Made by a program: the position numbers and the translations under genes
The notes under the pieces: generated by a model
What the model was told of the DNA's origin: nothing
Seen by the model: only the letters and a program-made list of their open reading frames with translations
Database searches by the model: none
Assembly (NCBI GenBank): GCA_937952975.1
Contig: CALFXX010000014.1
Span: forward strand, 1 to 21,957
DNA from: an uncultured Alcaligenaceae bacterium
GTDB taxonomy: Bacteria > Pseudomonadota > Gammaproteobacteria > Burkholderiales > Burkholderiaceae_B
DNA length: 21,957 bases
Direction of reading: 5' to 3'
Part shown: piece after piece, positions 1-7,006 of the stretch
Layout of the letters: each line of letters starts with the position of its first letter
Numbering within the stretch: position 1 is the stretch's first letter

Positions 1-99
1 CCGCAAAACCGTCACTTGTACATCACTGAATCTGAAAGCGGTTGCGTCTTGGTCACCGAGATGGACGTCGCGGGGCAACCGATGCACTCACACCTCTAA
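1..99 (+). CDS. SMP-30/gluconolactonase-like protein, C-terminal end only (partial)
   Basis: The first frame is open from base 1 and reads PQNRHLYITESESGCVLVTE followed by MDVAGQPMHSHL and a TAA at 97-99. The 'LYITESESG' strand, then a short strand and a final 'hydrophobic-AG-x-P-M-x-SH' tail, is how many SMP-30/gluconolactonase/LRE six-bladed beta-propellers end; that family includes calcium-dependent sugar-lactone hydrolases. Only 32 residues are visible, so catalytic residues cannot be checked. The gene runs into the window from the left and converges on the Bug gene whose stop is at 181. The family call rests on the tail alone. Confidence 0.6.
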   Translation, partial: PQNRHLYITESESGCVLVTEMDVAGQPMHSHL

Positions 100-113
100 G
101 AGGTACGTCTTTT

Positions 114-163
114 GATGGATCGATCTAGTGGCGTCAAAGACTTTGCCCTTGCATCGATCCGTC
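114..163. repeat. Inverted repeat between convergent genes
   Basis: GGATCGAT at 117-124 is exactly complementary to ATCGATCC at 153-160. The pairing extends outward through one G-T wobble to 114 and 163, giving an 11-bp stem. The 28-nt interior contains a smaller palindrome (CAAAG-A-CTTTG). It sits in the 81-bp gap between the stop at 99 and the Bug stop at 181. It could fold into a 3' hairpin for either transcript, but no T-tract follows on either strand, so an intrinsic terminator is not supported. Confidence 0.4.
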
Positions 164-180
164 TAAATTGCTCGACCGCC

Positions 181-1173
181 CTATTCTTCGATCTTAATAT
201 TGCGCGCACGTATCAGTTTGCCCCAGCGCTCGTTCTCGGCGGCCAGATACTGTTGAACCTCACCATGTGACATGGGTGGCGCCGGTACAAAACCAATCTT
301 CACCATTCCCTCTTGATATTCGCGCGTGGCTAGAGCCTTGTCAGTCATGGCTTTAATTTTTGTCGCGATGGGTTCAGGGGTATCTTTTTGTACCACTAAC
401 CCGTACCAAACAATGGCTCGAAAGCCTGGAGAAAACTCAGCGACGGTTGGTATGTCAGGCAAGGCGGCGAGGCGCTGGTCCGAAGTCACTGCCAAGGCAC
501 GCAAGCGACCATTGGCCAGTTCACCGACGGCCATCGAGTAATCCGCCATCATGAAGTCAAGTTGGCCTCCTAAAACATCCATCAGCGCCTGTGCGCTAAT
601 TTTGTAGGCTGCGTGGGTGGCGTTAAAACCTCCCTCTTGCTTCAGCATTTCGCCACCCATGTGCAAGGTGCTGCCCGTTCCAGGTGAACCAAAATTTAAG
701 CCTCCAGGTTTGGCTCTGGCGTAGGCAAAAAACTCAGGAAGCGTTTTGGCGGGATTGTCTGAGCGAACCACCGCGATCAAAGGAAACTCGCCTAGCACCG
801 ACAACATATTGAAGTCTTTTGCCGGATCAAACGGCAGCTTTTTGTACAGCAAAGGGCTTAAGACAACCGTTGAGCCCGCCGCAATAAAAAGGTTGTAACC
901 ATCAGAGGCACCCCGTGCAATCTGCCCTGCGGCCAAAATAGTGTTGGCGCCTGGTCGGTTTTCAACAATCGCTTGAATCCCCTCTTGTTTAATCAACAAC
1001 TGTGCCAGAAGGCGTGCCATTTGGTCAGTGCTACCACCCGGCGCAAAGGGCACCACGATGCGAAGCGGTTTGTCCGGAAACCCCACCTGCGCGAAGCATG
1101 TCACAGGCAAGCAGTTCGCAAGCACAACGCCAAGTAGGCCGAGCGCGCGCGCAAAGAATTTTCTGTCAAACAT
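181..1173 (-). CDS. Bug/TctC-type periplasmic solute-binding receptor (1 of 5)
   Basis: This is a 330-residue tripartite tricarboxylate transporter receptor of the Bug family: a periplasmic Venus-flytrap protein that usually binds small carboxylates or amides. An N-terminal signal peptide has a basic start, a hydrophobic stretch and likely cleavage after Ala28 (TCFA|QV). The mature protein opens with the family pattern PDKPLRIVVPFAPGGSTD (33-50), whose PGGSTD loop lines the ligand site, followed by NRPGA and DGYN. Length is normal for the family (about 320-330). The ATG at 1173 is preceded by GGGAG at 8-nt spacing. No TctA/TctB membrane genes lie nearby, so its transporter partner is unknown and the ligand cannot be told from sequence. 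A promoter and a palindrome lie just upstream. Confidence 0.93.
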   Translation of the reverse strand: MFDRKFFARALGLLGVVLANCLPVTCFAQVGFPDKPLRIVVPFAPGGSTDQMARLLAQLLIKQEGIQAIVENRPGANTILAAGQIARGASDGYNLFIAAGSTVVLSPLLYKKLPFDPAKDFNMLSVLGEFPLIAVVRSDNPAKTLPEFFAYARAKPGGLNFGSPGTGSTLHMGGEMLKQEGGFNATHAAYKISAQALMDVLGGQLDFMMADYSMAVGELANGRLRALAVTSDQRLAALPDIPTVAEFSPGFRAIVWYGLVVQKDTPEPIATKIKAMTDKALATREYQEGMVKIGFVPAPPMSHGEVQQYLAAENERWGKLIRARNIKIEE

Positions 1174-1197
1174 TGGGTTGTCTCCCGATTATTGAAC

Positions 1198-1221
1198 GAT
1201 CACTATTGTTTTGTTGTGATC
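1198..1221. promoter_or_regulatory. Palindrome, candidate operator of the Bug gene at 181-1173
   Basis: GATCAC (1198-1203) and GTGATC (1216-1221) form a perfect 6+6 inverted repeat with a 12-nt AT-rich spacer. It lies just downstream of the predicted -10 (1224-1229) and 25 bp before the start codon, where a bound repressor would block transcription. The regulator is not identified, and chance occurrence is possible. Confidence 0.35.
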
Positions 1222-1223
1222 TG

Positions 1224-1251
1224 GGTATAGTTTTAGCATTTTTAACGACAA
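1224..1251 (-). promoter_or_regulatory. Predicted sigma-70 promoter for the Bug gene at 181-1173
   Basis: On the minus strand TTGTCG (-35, 1246-1251) is followed after 16 bp by TATACC (-10, 1224-1229). The start codon is about 50 bp further on. The elements match consensus at 4 of 6 positions each, and the spacer is AT-rich. Confidence 0.4.
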
Positions 1252-1409
1252 GCAGACCACATTTCGCGTCTCGCCAACCGAGTCATTGAAATCATTTTCA
1301 CAAGAAACGATTGGAATTCAGGTCGCGTTGCACTCATTTTTGAACTCATCTCACTTTGGCAAGAGATTTTCGTATACTGAGCGCAAATTTCACTTAGGAG
1401 ATCCGGGTC

Positions 1410-2210
1410 ATGTCACGTTATTTGCTCGCTTTGGCTTGTGCAGTACTCTCGTTTGCTGCACAGGCACAGCCCATCAATGAGCGCTGGCATGGCCGCTGGC
1501 AAAGTGGCGAAACTACCTTGATCGTGACGGGGCAAAATGTCATTAACAATGGCAGAGTCTGCCGTTGGGTCGGTAAAGCGCCAACTGGAAAATTTAGCGG
1601 CTGCGTGGCGTATTACGGCGGCTCAACAAGCAAACAAGAGATGACCACGCGCTTGCAGGACATGCGGGCCTCGATCAAAGCGGCTGGGATGGATGCGGCC
1701 GCACTTGCGCAAGCAAACAAAACGCTGACCGAATTACAAACGACACTCAATGCACTGAGTCCCGATAAGTATCGCTATGTCTCGACCACCGACGCCGACG
1801 ATCAGGGCTCGGGCGACTGTGGGTCAGCTTACATCCTCGATAAAGAGAATGTGTATGTCGTGGGAAACTGTGAATCAGCAGGCCCAGAATTTGCACTGAC
1901 CGTCAACGCCATGCAAAAGGTACAAGCCCCCGCAGCGATAGCAAAGCTCAACGGTCGTTGGTTTAGCGCGCAATGGAAATACGGCTATGAACTCAAGGAT
2001 GGAGTTGGCACTGCCACAGCGACAAACAGCGCAAAGTTTAAAGTCGGTGACGAAATCATTTATCTCAAACCGGTTCTCAACAACACCTTTGAGGGCGAAC
2101 AGGTTTATCAAGATGGAAAGTTTCACCCGATTAACGTCAGCCTACTGCCCGATGGCCGCTTGCAGTTCAAAGGCGAAAAGAATATCTCTTGGACGATGAG
2201 TCGGCAGTAA
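1410..2210 (+). CDS. Exported protein of unknown function with two 'GRW' beta-type segments
   Basis: The 266-residue product is not one I recognise. A signal peptide (MSRYLLALACAVLSFAAQA, cleavage about residue 19) sends it to the periplasm or outside. The mature part has four cysteines (51, 65, 137, 154), enough for two disulfides. An alanine-rich segment at about 75-118 looks helical. The regions starting WHGRW (26-30) and NGRW (181-184) both continue as alternating polar/hydrophobic strands, suggesting two small beta domains separated by the helix, perhaps an ancient duplication. A good ribosome site (AGGAG, 1396-1400) precedes the ATG, and a TATACT at 1373-1378 could be a -10 box, though no convincing -35 fits it. 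The gene is flanked by two minus-strand Bug genes and ends only 13 bp from the second. No enzymatic motif is seen. Confidence 0.85.
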   Translation: MSRYLLALACAVLSFAAQAQPINERWHGRWQSGETTLIVTGQNVINNGRVCRWVGKAPTGKFSGCVAYYGGSTSKQEMTTRLQDMRASIKAAGMDAAALAQANKTLTELQTTLNALSPDKYRYVSTTDADDQGSGDCGSAYILDKENVYVVGNCESAGPEFALTVNAMQKVQAPAAIAKLNGRWFSAQWKYGYELKDGVGTATATNSAKFKVGDEIIYLKPVLNNTFEGEQVYQDGKFHPINVSLLPDGRLQFKGEKNISWTMSRQ

Positions 2211-2223
2211 TTGCGCTCAGGCG

Positions 2224-3201
2224 TTATTCAGCCTCGATCCCTCGCGTCTTGACGAGCGCTTGCCACTTCGTGATTTCGGCGCGGATAAAGTCTTTCTGCT
2301 CGTTCGGGGTACTGAGGGTGGGCTCCATACCTTGCTCGAGTAGACTCTTTACGACCTCGGGATATCCCATCGCCTGATGGATTGCTGCATTGAGTTTGTT
2401 CACGATCGCCTCAGGCGTATGCGCAGGCGCAAAAAAGGCGTACCAGTTGCTGGCTTCGAAACCAGGCAAAATTGCCTCGCTTAAGGTGGGCACCTCTGGC
2501 AAGCCGGCAAAGCGCGTTGGAGTTGTCACACCAAGCGCACGCAGGCGACCCGCCTGTATCAACGACATGACCGAGGGCGCTGTTGCAAAACTAAATTGCA
2601 CATGACCTGCCACTAAGCCGGCTACGGCTAAACCACCGCCCTTGTAGGGCACGTGGGTAATATCGACAGTCGCCATTTGCGAAAATAATTCGCCCGCCAT
2701 AAAGGCTCCAGAGCCGCGCCCCGACGTGCTGTAGTTCAACTCGCCTGGCTTGGCTTTCACCAAAGCCAGAAACTCCTTCGCTGTCTGAGCAGGCACAGAG
2801 GGGTGCACCACCAAGATATTTGTCACCACAACACCCTTTGTGATGTGCGAAAAATCTTCAACTGGGTCATAGGGCATAGCTTTCATTAGGCTAGGCGCCA
2901 AGCCATGGGTTGCCACCGTCCCTAGCAAAATCGTATACCCGTCTGGTGCCGCGCGAGCCACTTGCTCAGAGCCAAGCACACCGCCAGCCCCTGCCCTGTT
3001 ATCAATCACCACAGCCTGACCCAGGGCTTCAGACAAGCGCTTGGCAATTAAACGCGCCAGGACATCGGTGCCACCACCCGGAGCTGCAGGCACCACCAGC
3101 TTGATGGGGCGCGCTGGGTAACCTGCTGTTTGAGCGTAGACGCCCTCAAAAAACAAAAGAGCAACGATCAGAAGCAAGGATTGTTTAAGCAGTCGGCTCA
3201 T
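2224..3201 (-). CDS. Bug/TctC-type periplasmic solute-binding receptor (2 of 5)
   Basis: A 325-residue Bug-family receptor. From the ATG at 3201 the protein has a textbook signal peptide (MSRLLKQSLLLIVALLFFEG, cleavage after VYA at about 23), then YPARPIKLVVPAAPGGGTD. The ligand loop PGGGTD is at 41-46, and GAGG and PDGYT (86-90) follow. The frame stays open to a GTG at 3243, but starting there would bury the signal peptide behind 14 residues including charged ones, so 3201 is preferred; neither start has a clear Shine-Dalgarno site. Its stop is 13 bp from the convergent exported protein gene. It lies downstream of nudC on the same strand, separated by a hairpin, and is probably transcribed independently. 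Ligand unknown. Confidence 0.9.
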   Translation of the reverse strand: MSRLLKQSLLLIVALLFFEGVYAQTAGYPARPIKLVVPAAPGGGTDVLARLIAKRLSEALGQAVVIDNRAGAGGVLGSEQVARAAPDGYTILLGTVATHGLAPSLMKAMPYDPVEDFSHITKGVVVTNILVVHPSVPAQTAKEFLALVKAKPGELNYSTSGRGSGAFMAGELFSQMATVDITHVPYKGGGLAVAGLVAGHVQFSFATAPSVMSLIQAGRLRALGVTTPTRFAGLPEVPTLSEAILPGFEASNWYAFFAPAHTPEAIVNKLNAAIHQAMGYPEVVKSLLEQGMEPTLSTPNEQKDFIRAEITKWQALVKTRGIEAE

Positions 3202-3246
3202 GAGGTCTGCAGATTTCGCGAAGAAGACTACATTGCGAAACACGCG

Positions 3247-3272
3247 ACACGGCCCAATGTAATCGGCCGTGT
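3247..3272. repeat. Inverted repeat between nudC and the Bug gene
   Basis: ACACGGCC (3247-3254) and GGCCGTGT (3265-3272) form a perfect 8-bp stem with a 10-nt loop. It lies 56 bp past the nudC stop and 46 bp before the Bug start at 3201. On the minus strand it is followed by a short GTGTTTC stretch, so it could be a weak nudC terminator or an operator for the Bug gene. There is no strong T-tract. Confidence 0.4.
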
Positions 3273-3327
3273 GCTTGCTCGCGCTGCGTTGATTTAGGTG
3301 AACGCTCGCACCGAGGCATGGCTAGAG

Positions 3328-4098
3328 TTAACTGCCTCGAACCGCCGCGTCAATCAACTGACGCGCAATGCTGACCGGATCGGGTACGAGTGGCAAATCA
3401 TCACGCGAAAACCATCCTGCGTCTTCGATCTCGTTTGGACAAGGGGTGATTTCACCCCCAGCGTAGTCGGCAAAATACGCCACCATGAGTGAGTTAGGAA
3501 ACGGCCACGACTGACTCGTAAAGTAACGCAAATTGGTAATTTCGAGGCCAACCTCTTCGCGCACTTCGCGCACGGCGCACTGCTCAAGGGTTTCACCAGG
3601 TTCAACAAAGCCTGCCAAAGCACTAAACATACCCGGCTTGAAGTGCGGGCTGCGCGCCAACAACAGGTCATTGCCGCGCTCGATCAGCACCATCACGGCA
3701 GGCGAAATACGTGGATAAACCGAGAGCTTGCAGGCTGGGCAATCCATCGAAAACTCAGTTTTTTTCGCGATCGTTGGGGTCCCGCAATGACCACAGAATC
3801 GATGGTTTTTTTGCCAGTCAATCAGCTGCGTCGCCCGACCAGCTAAGGCAAATAACTCGGCACCGGCCAACGCGTGCAAGCTGCGCACAGGGCGCAACTC
3901 GCCTTCGATGTGAGAAGGGATCTCTGTGACCTCGATCGTACGGCACGGAATTCCCTGCCAATGCCCAACAAATAACGAATTTTCAGGGTTGCCAAAATCA
4001 GCGGCATAGCCTCTGGGAAACACATGCCCGTCGCTCATGTCTTTCGCGGTCAACATCTGGTTGTCGCAACGAATTAGCCAGTAGCTCAACTCACTCAT
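3328..4098 (-). CDS. nudC: NAD(H) pyrophosphatase / NAD-decapping Nudix hydrolase NudC
   Basis: The 256-residue product matches E. coli NudC (257) in length and architecture. NudC cleaves NADH to NMNH and AMP and removes NAD caps from RNA 5' ends in the cytoplasm. A four-cysteine zinc ribbon (C102, C105, C120, C123) precedes a complete Nudix box at 163-185 (GFVEPGET...REVREEVGL) with all metal-binding glutamates. The NudC-specific SQxWPFPxS motif is at 195-203 (SQSWPFPNS). The start is the ATG at 4098, with AGGG just upstream and the MSELSYWL beginning expected for the family; the longer frame to a TTG at 4140 has no ribosome site. It is transcribed divergently from ycaO, with a clear promoter at 4148-4175. 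Confidence 0.95.
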   Translation of the reverse strand: MSELSYWLIRCDNQMLTAKDMSDGHVFPRGYAADFGNPENSLFVGHWQGIPCRTIEVTEIPSHIEGELRPVRSLHALAGAELFALAGRATQLIDWQKNHRFCGHCGTPTIAKKTEFSMDCPACKLSVYPRISPAVMVLIERGNDLLLARSPHFKPGMFSALAGFVEPGETLEQCAVREVREEVGLEITNLRYFTSQSWPFPNSLMVAYFADYAGGEITPCPNEIEDAGWFSRDDLPLVPDPVSIARQLIDAAVRGS

Positions 4099-4147
4099 AG
4101 GAATCCCTGAAAAATAGTTTGTCTTTTTATTATGGTGCAATGCCGTA

Positions 4148-4175
4148 ATTGTATGCTTTCAGGCAACCCCGTCAA
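4148..4175 (-). promoter_or_regulatory. Predicted sigma-70 promoter of nudC
   Basis: On the minus strand TTGACG (4170-4175) and TACAAT (4148-4153) are separated by 16 bp; each matches consensus at 5 of 6 positions. The start codon at 4098 is 49 bp past the -10, giving a leader of about 40 nt. It lies in the 273-bp nudC-ycaO divergent gap (4099-4371). I found no comparably clear promoter for ycaO there. Confidence 0.5.
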
Positions 4176-4371
4176 AGCCGCACTTGAATTACCTACATCA
4201 AACGCGTCAAGTCGCCTAGCCAAACGACAACCTTATCGTGGGCCGCTGCAGTCCTTCAGCCCTTGTCTCGGCGACTGGTAAGCACAGCACTGAACGTTAA
4301 GCACGTTATGACAGCACGATCGCCGCAGTAGTCGGTTATTCTCCAGCCTCACCTCTTTTTGGCAAGACCCT

Positions 4372-6087
4372 ATGCAAACCGAAAGCTTTATCCCAGGCAA
4401 AGACGTCTCTCTTGAGTCCACCATCGCCACCATGCAAGCAAAACTTGCCGCACGCGGCTTTCGGTTGGATGAATCGTCATGGCTCAACCCGGTTGAGGCG
4501 ATCTGGTCGGTGCACGTCAAAGACCAAGACTGCCCAATGTTGTTTGCCAACGGCAAAGGTGCCACCATGCTTGCAGCCCGGGCCAGCGCCTTAGGTGAGT
4601 TTTTTGAACGCTTGGGCACCCATTACTTTTGGACTCACTTTCATTTGGGCGAAACCCGCGCCAACAAAAGCTTTGTGCATTATCCGCAAGAGCGCTGGTT
4701 TGGCCTGACCGAAGACGGCGCCTGGCCCAAAGAGTTGCTCAACCCGACCTTGCAAGCGTTTTATAACCCCGACAGCGATATCGATAGCGAAGTCTTAGTC
4801 GATTTAAATTCAGGCAACGTCGATCGTGGCATTTGTGCCCTGCCCTATACACGCCTCAGCGATGGCGCCCTGACCTGGTTTCCGGTCAACATTATCGGTA
4901 ATCTTTACGTCAGTAATGGCATGGCAGCCGGCAACACCCCAAACGAAGCACGCGCTCAAGCCCTATCTGAAATCTTCGAGCGTCACATCAAATACCGAAT
5001 CATCAGTGAAGGCCTGTGCCTGCCTGAAGTCCCTGAAGCGGTGATTGCACGTTACCCAGGCATCCAAGCCGGTATCAAAGGGTTGCGCGATGCGGGCTTT
5101 GGCATCTTGGTCAAAGACGCCTCGTTGGGTGGCAAGTACCCAGTCATGAACGTCACGTTGATTCATCCCAAAGACCAAGGCGTATTCGCAAGTTTTGGCG
5201 CCCATCCGCGTTTTGAGATTGCACTTGAACGCGCCTTAACTGAGTTGCTTCAAGGCCGAGCACTTGACGCGCTCGAAAACTTTCCTGAACCCGGCTTTGA
5301 TATGGATGAGATCACTGCGGTCTCTAACCTTGAAATTCACTTCGTCGATTCAAGTGGCGTGATTTCGTGGGACTTTATGGGCGACGAGCCCGACTACGAT
5401 TTTGTCGACTGGAACTTCAGCACCACTACCGAGCAAGATTATCAATGGTTGTGCGATGCCGTGCACGCAGAAGGCTTTGAGCTTTACATTTCGGATTTTG
5501 CCGAACAAGGTGCCTACGCTTGCCGTATCCTAGTACCAGGCATGTCAGAGATCTACCCCGTGGCCGATCTTGACTGGGAGAACAACAGCATCGGTAATCA
5601 AATTCGCCCACAGTTAGTCAGGCTGCATGACTTAACTGATGAGGAATGCACCGAACTGTTGGCAGAGTTACAAACTTTAAATTTGAACGATGAGCGTCCC
5701 TTGTGGGAGATCTTGGGTTTAGCGACGCCTAACGGCTCAACTTGGAAAGAACTACGCATTGGTGAATTAAAAACCTTGTTGGCGCTTGCGATCAACGACA
5801 TCGATGCAGCCCTTGAAGGGTGCGACTGGATCCATCACTACAAGCAAATGAACCCGGCTCGTCGCTTGGTGTATCGCTGCGTCGAGACCATTCTCAATCT
5901 AGAAGACGCTGAACCTTATCTGCATTCGTTAGGCTTGATGTTTGGCGCAGAAACTTTGCGTCAGGCGCGGGCGTTGATTTCAGGCGACGAACGCTTTTTT
6001 GGTTTAGATACGTTAGGCGTTGATATGCAAGGAAGTCCCATGCATAGCAATTTATTGGCGGCCTACGATAAGCTTTTTGCATCCTAG
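4372..6087 (+). CDS. ycaO: YcaO-domain protein, putative ribosomal protein S12 methylthiotransferase accessory factor
   Basis: The 571-residue protein is recognisably E. coli YcaO (586 residues) along its length: FIPGKD near the start, WLNPV, NGKGAT (60-65), ASALGEFFERL (71-81), SGNVDRGICALP, NIIGNLYVSNGM (173-184), LSEIFERHIK, ASFGAHP (273-279) and DSSGVISWD. YcaO enzymes use ATP to activate backbone amides; the E. coli protein is genetically linked to RimO-dependent methylthiolation of S12. The glutamate-rich helices at 72-79 (SALGEFFE) and about 191-203 fit the ATP-binding face. The C-terminal part beyond about 400 would be the helical TPR-like region. No azoline-type Pro-rich tail and no precursor peptide gene are visible, which argues for a housekeeping role. 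The ATG lacks a strong ribosome site (only GGCAAG nearby). rimO is not in the window. Confidence 0.92.
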   Translation: MQTESFIPGKDVSLESTIATMQAKLAARGFRLDESSWLNPVEAIWSVHVKDQDCPMLFANGKGATMLAARASALGEFFERLGTHYFWTHFHLGETRANKSFVHYPQERWFGLTEDGAWPKELLNPTLQAFYNPDSDIDSEVLVDLNSGNVDRGICALPYTRLSDGALTWFPVNIIGNLYVSNGMAAGNTPNEARAQALSEIFERHIKYRIISEGLCLPEVPEAVIARYPGIQAGIKGLRDAGFGILVKDASLGGKYPVMNVTLIHPKDQGVFASFGAHPRFEIALERALTELLQGRALDALENFPEPGFDMDEITAVSNLEIHFVDSSGVISWDFMGDEPDYDFVDWNFSTTTEQDYQWLCDAVHAEGFELYISDFAEQGAYACRILVPGMSEIYPVADLDWENNSIGNQIRPQLVRLHDLTDEECTELLAELQTLNLNDERPLWEILGLATPNGSTWKELRIGELKTLLALAINDIDAALEGCDWIHHYKQMNPARRLVYRCVETILNLEDAEPYLHSLGLMFGAETLRQARALISGDERFFGLDTLGVDMQGSPMHSNLLAAYDKLFAS

Positions 6088-6088
6088 C

Positions 6089-6104
6089 GCTAAAGGGCTT
6101 TAGC
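6089..6104. terminator. Small hairpin between convergent ycaO and the DUF3820 gene
   Basis: GCTAAAG (6089-6095), GG, then CTTTAGC (6098-6104) form a near-perfect hairpin in the 28-bp gap between two convergent stops. A CCTAGCGCT sequence is repeated on each side (6083-6091 and 6115-6123) and overlaps both stop codons. A role as a bidirectional terminator is plausible from position, but there is no T-tract. Confidence 0.3.
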
Positions 6105-6115
6105 TTTGAAGCCGC

Positions 6116-6352
6116 CTAGCGCTGAGTGGGTGACAATCTGCCGCCCACTCGCAACGGCGCCAAAATGCCTTTAAGCCCGTTGTGGTCAATTTCTTGCATG
6201 AGCTGCAGCAAGCGTCCGATCTCACCTTCCGGAAACCCCTCGCGCGCAAACCAGTTTAAGTAGTTACCTGGCAAATCGGCTAAGAGCTTGCCCTGATGCT
6301 TACCAAAGGGCATTTTCCAAGTCACCAATTTTTCTAGATCTTGGGGCTGCAT
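6116..6352 (-). CDS. Small DUF3820-family protein
   Basis: The 78-residue product has the DUF3820 pattern: a conserved basic/aromatic core MPFGKHQGKLLADLP (14-28) and YLNWFAREGFPEG (31-43), then an amphipathic helix. Members are small cytoplasmic proteins, sometimes labelled quorum-sensing-regulated virulence factors, whose biochemical role is not settled. The ATG at 6352 has AGGA seven bases upstream. It converges on ycaO with a 28-bp gap and is divergent from the VOC gene, whose start is 76 bp away. I assign the family with good confidence but no function. Confidence 0.85.
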   Translation of the reverse strand: MQPQDLEKLVTWKMPFGKHQGKLLADLPGNYLNWFAREGFPEGEIGRLLQLMQEIDHNGLKGILAPLRVGGRLSPTQR

Positions 6353-6428
6353 GGGTGATTCCTAGTCAAATACCTCGAAAACTCAATATTGCATTATGCT
6401 TGAGCGATTCTGATCTTGGAAAGTGTTC

Positions 6429-6848
6429 ATGACTAAAGCCACCCTTCACCTTTCGATCCCAGTGAGCGATATCGCTGCCACAGTGACTTTTTATCAAGAC
6501 CTGTTAGGTTGCCGCGTAACGCGCGTCATCGCCGATCGCGCTGATATTGATTTTTATGGCCACCATCTTGTGGCTCAGCTATCGCCTCTTGAAGCTGCGC
6601 ATAAGTCGGTCAATATCGGAAAAAATCCCTATCCCTTAAGGCATTTTGGCGTGATCGTTGAGAGTGCTGTCTATCAAAAAATGCTCACTGCTTTGCGTGC
6701 TGCCAATACACCTTTCGCGATGGAGCCCGATCACATCTTTATCGGCACCCCGCGCGAGCAACACGTATTTTTAGTCTTAGACCCCTCGGGGAATGCGGTT
6801 GAAGTCAAGGGCATGGTCAAACCTGAGCAAGTCTTTTCTGAGGCTTGA
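6429..6848 (+). CDS. VOC-superfamily protein (glyoxalase/extradiol dioxygenase fold)
   Basis: A 139-residue single vicinal-oxygen-chelate module pair. It opens ATLHLSIPVSDIAATVTFYQ, has the central DFYGHHLVAQL strand, then HFGVIVES, and closes with FLVLDPSGNAVEVKG. Putative metal ligands are His7, His72 and Glu125, the usual spacing for a VOC fold; His45 and His46 could also contribute. It resembles the group annotated as predicted extradiol-dioxygenase relatives (COG3565 type), but the substrate is unknown. The ATG at 6429 follows GGAAAG at 5-nt spacing and is preferred over the GTG two codons earlier. It stands alone; the next gene starts 158 bp downstream behind a hairpin. Confidence 0.85.
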   Translation: MTKATLHLSIPVSDIAATVTFYQDLLGCRVTRVIADRADIDFYGHHLVAQLSPLEAAHKSVNIGKNPYPLRHFGVIVESAVYQKMLTALRAANTPFAMEPDHIFIGTPREQHVFLVLDPSGNAVEVKGMVKPEQVFSEA

Positions 6849-6955
6849 TAAGTGACTTGAATCTTTTCCGCATCCAAGAATTGAGCCGAGTGCACACCCA
6901 ATGCTAAACCTTTCATACATCTAGGCTTTACCGTTTTTCGCAACAGCACTAAATA

Positions 6956-6972
6956 GCAGGACGCTATCCTGC
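6956..6972. repeat. Hairpin in the leader of the Bug gene at 7007
   Basis: GCAGGA (6956-6961) and TCCTGC (6967-6972) pair perfectly around a 5-nt loop, 24 bp before the GGAG ribosome site of the Bug gene. The stretch after it is A-rich, not T-rich, so it is a poor terminator for the upstream VOC gene. It could be an operator or a leader structure of the receptor gene. Confidence 0.35.
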
Positions 6973-7006
6973 CTGTAGAAAAAAATGAAGTTTCTCGGAG
7001 ACCCTC

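Noticed and set aside
1002..1289. Plus-strand 95-residue open frame overlapping the Bug gene start
   Set aside because: It is antisense to a clear Bug gene, has no ribosome site and shows no protein-like composition.
3202..3243. GTG start at 3243 for Bug receptor 2
   Set aside because: It would put 14 extra residues before an otherwise ideal signal peptide; ATG 3201 fits better.
4099..4140. Longer nudC start at TTG 4140
   Set aside because: The extension has no ribosome site, is not seen in NudC proteins, and starts only 8 bp from the predicted -10 box; the ATG at 4098 gives the family length.
4372..6087. RiPP (azoline) biosynthesis cluster around the YcaO protein
   Set aside because: No precursor peptide, dehydrogenase or E1-like partner is nearby, and the protein matches the E. 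coli YcaO type.
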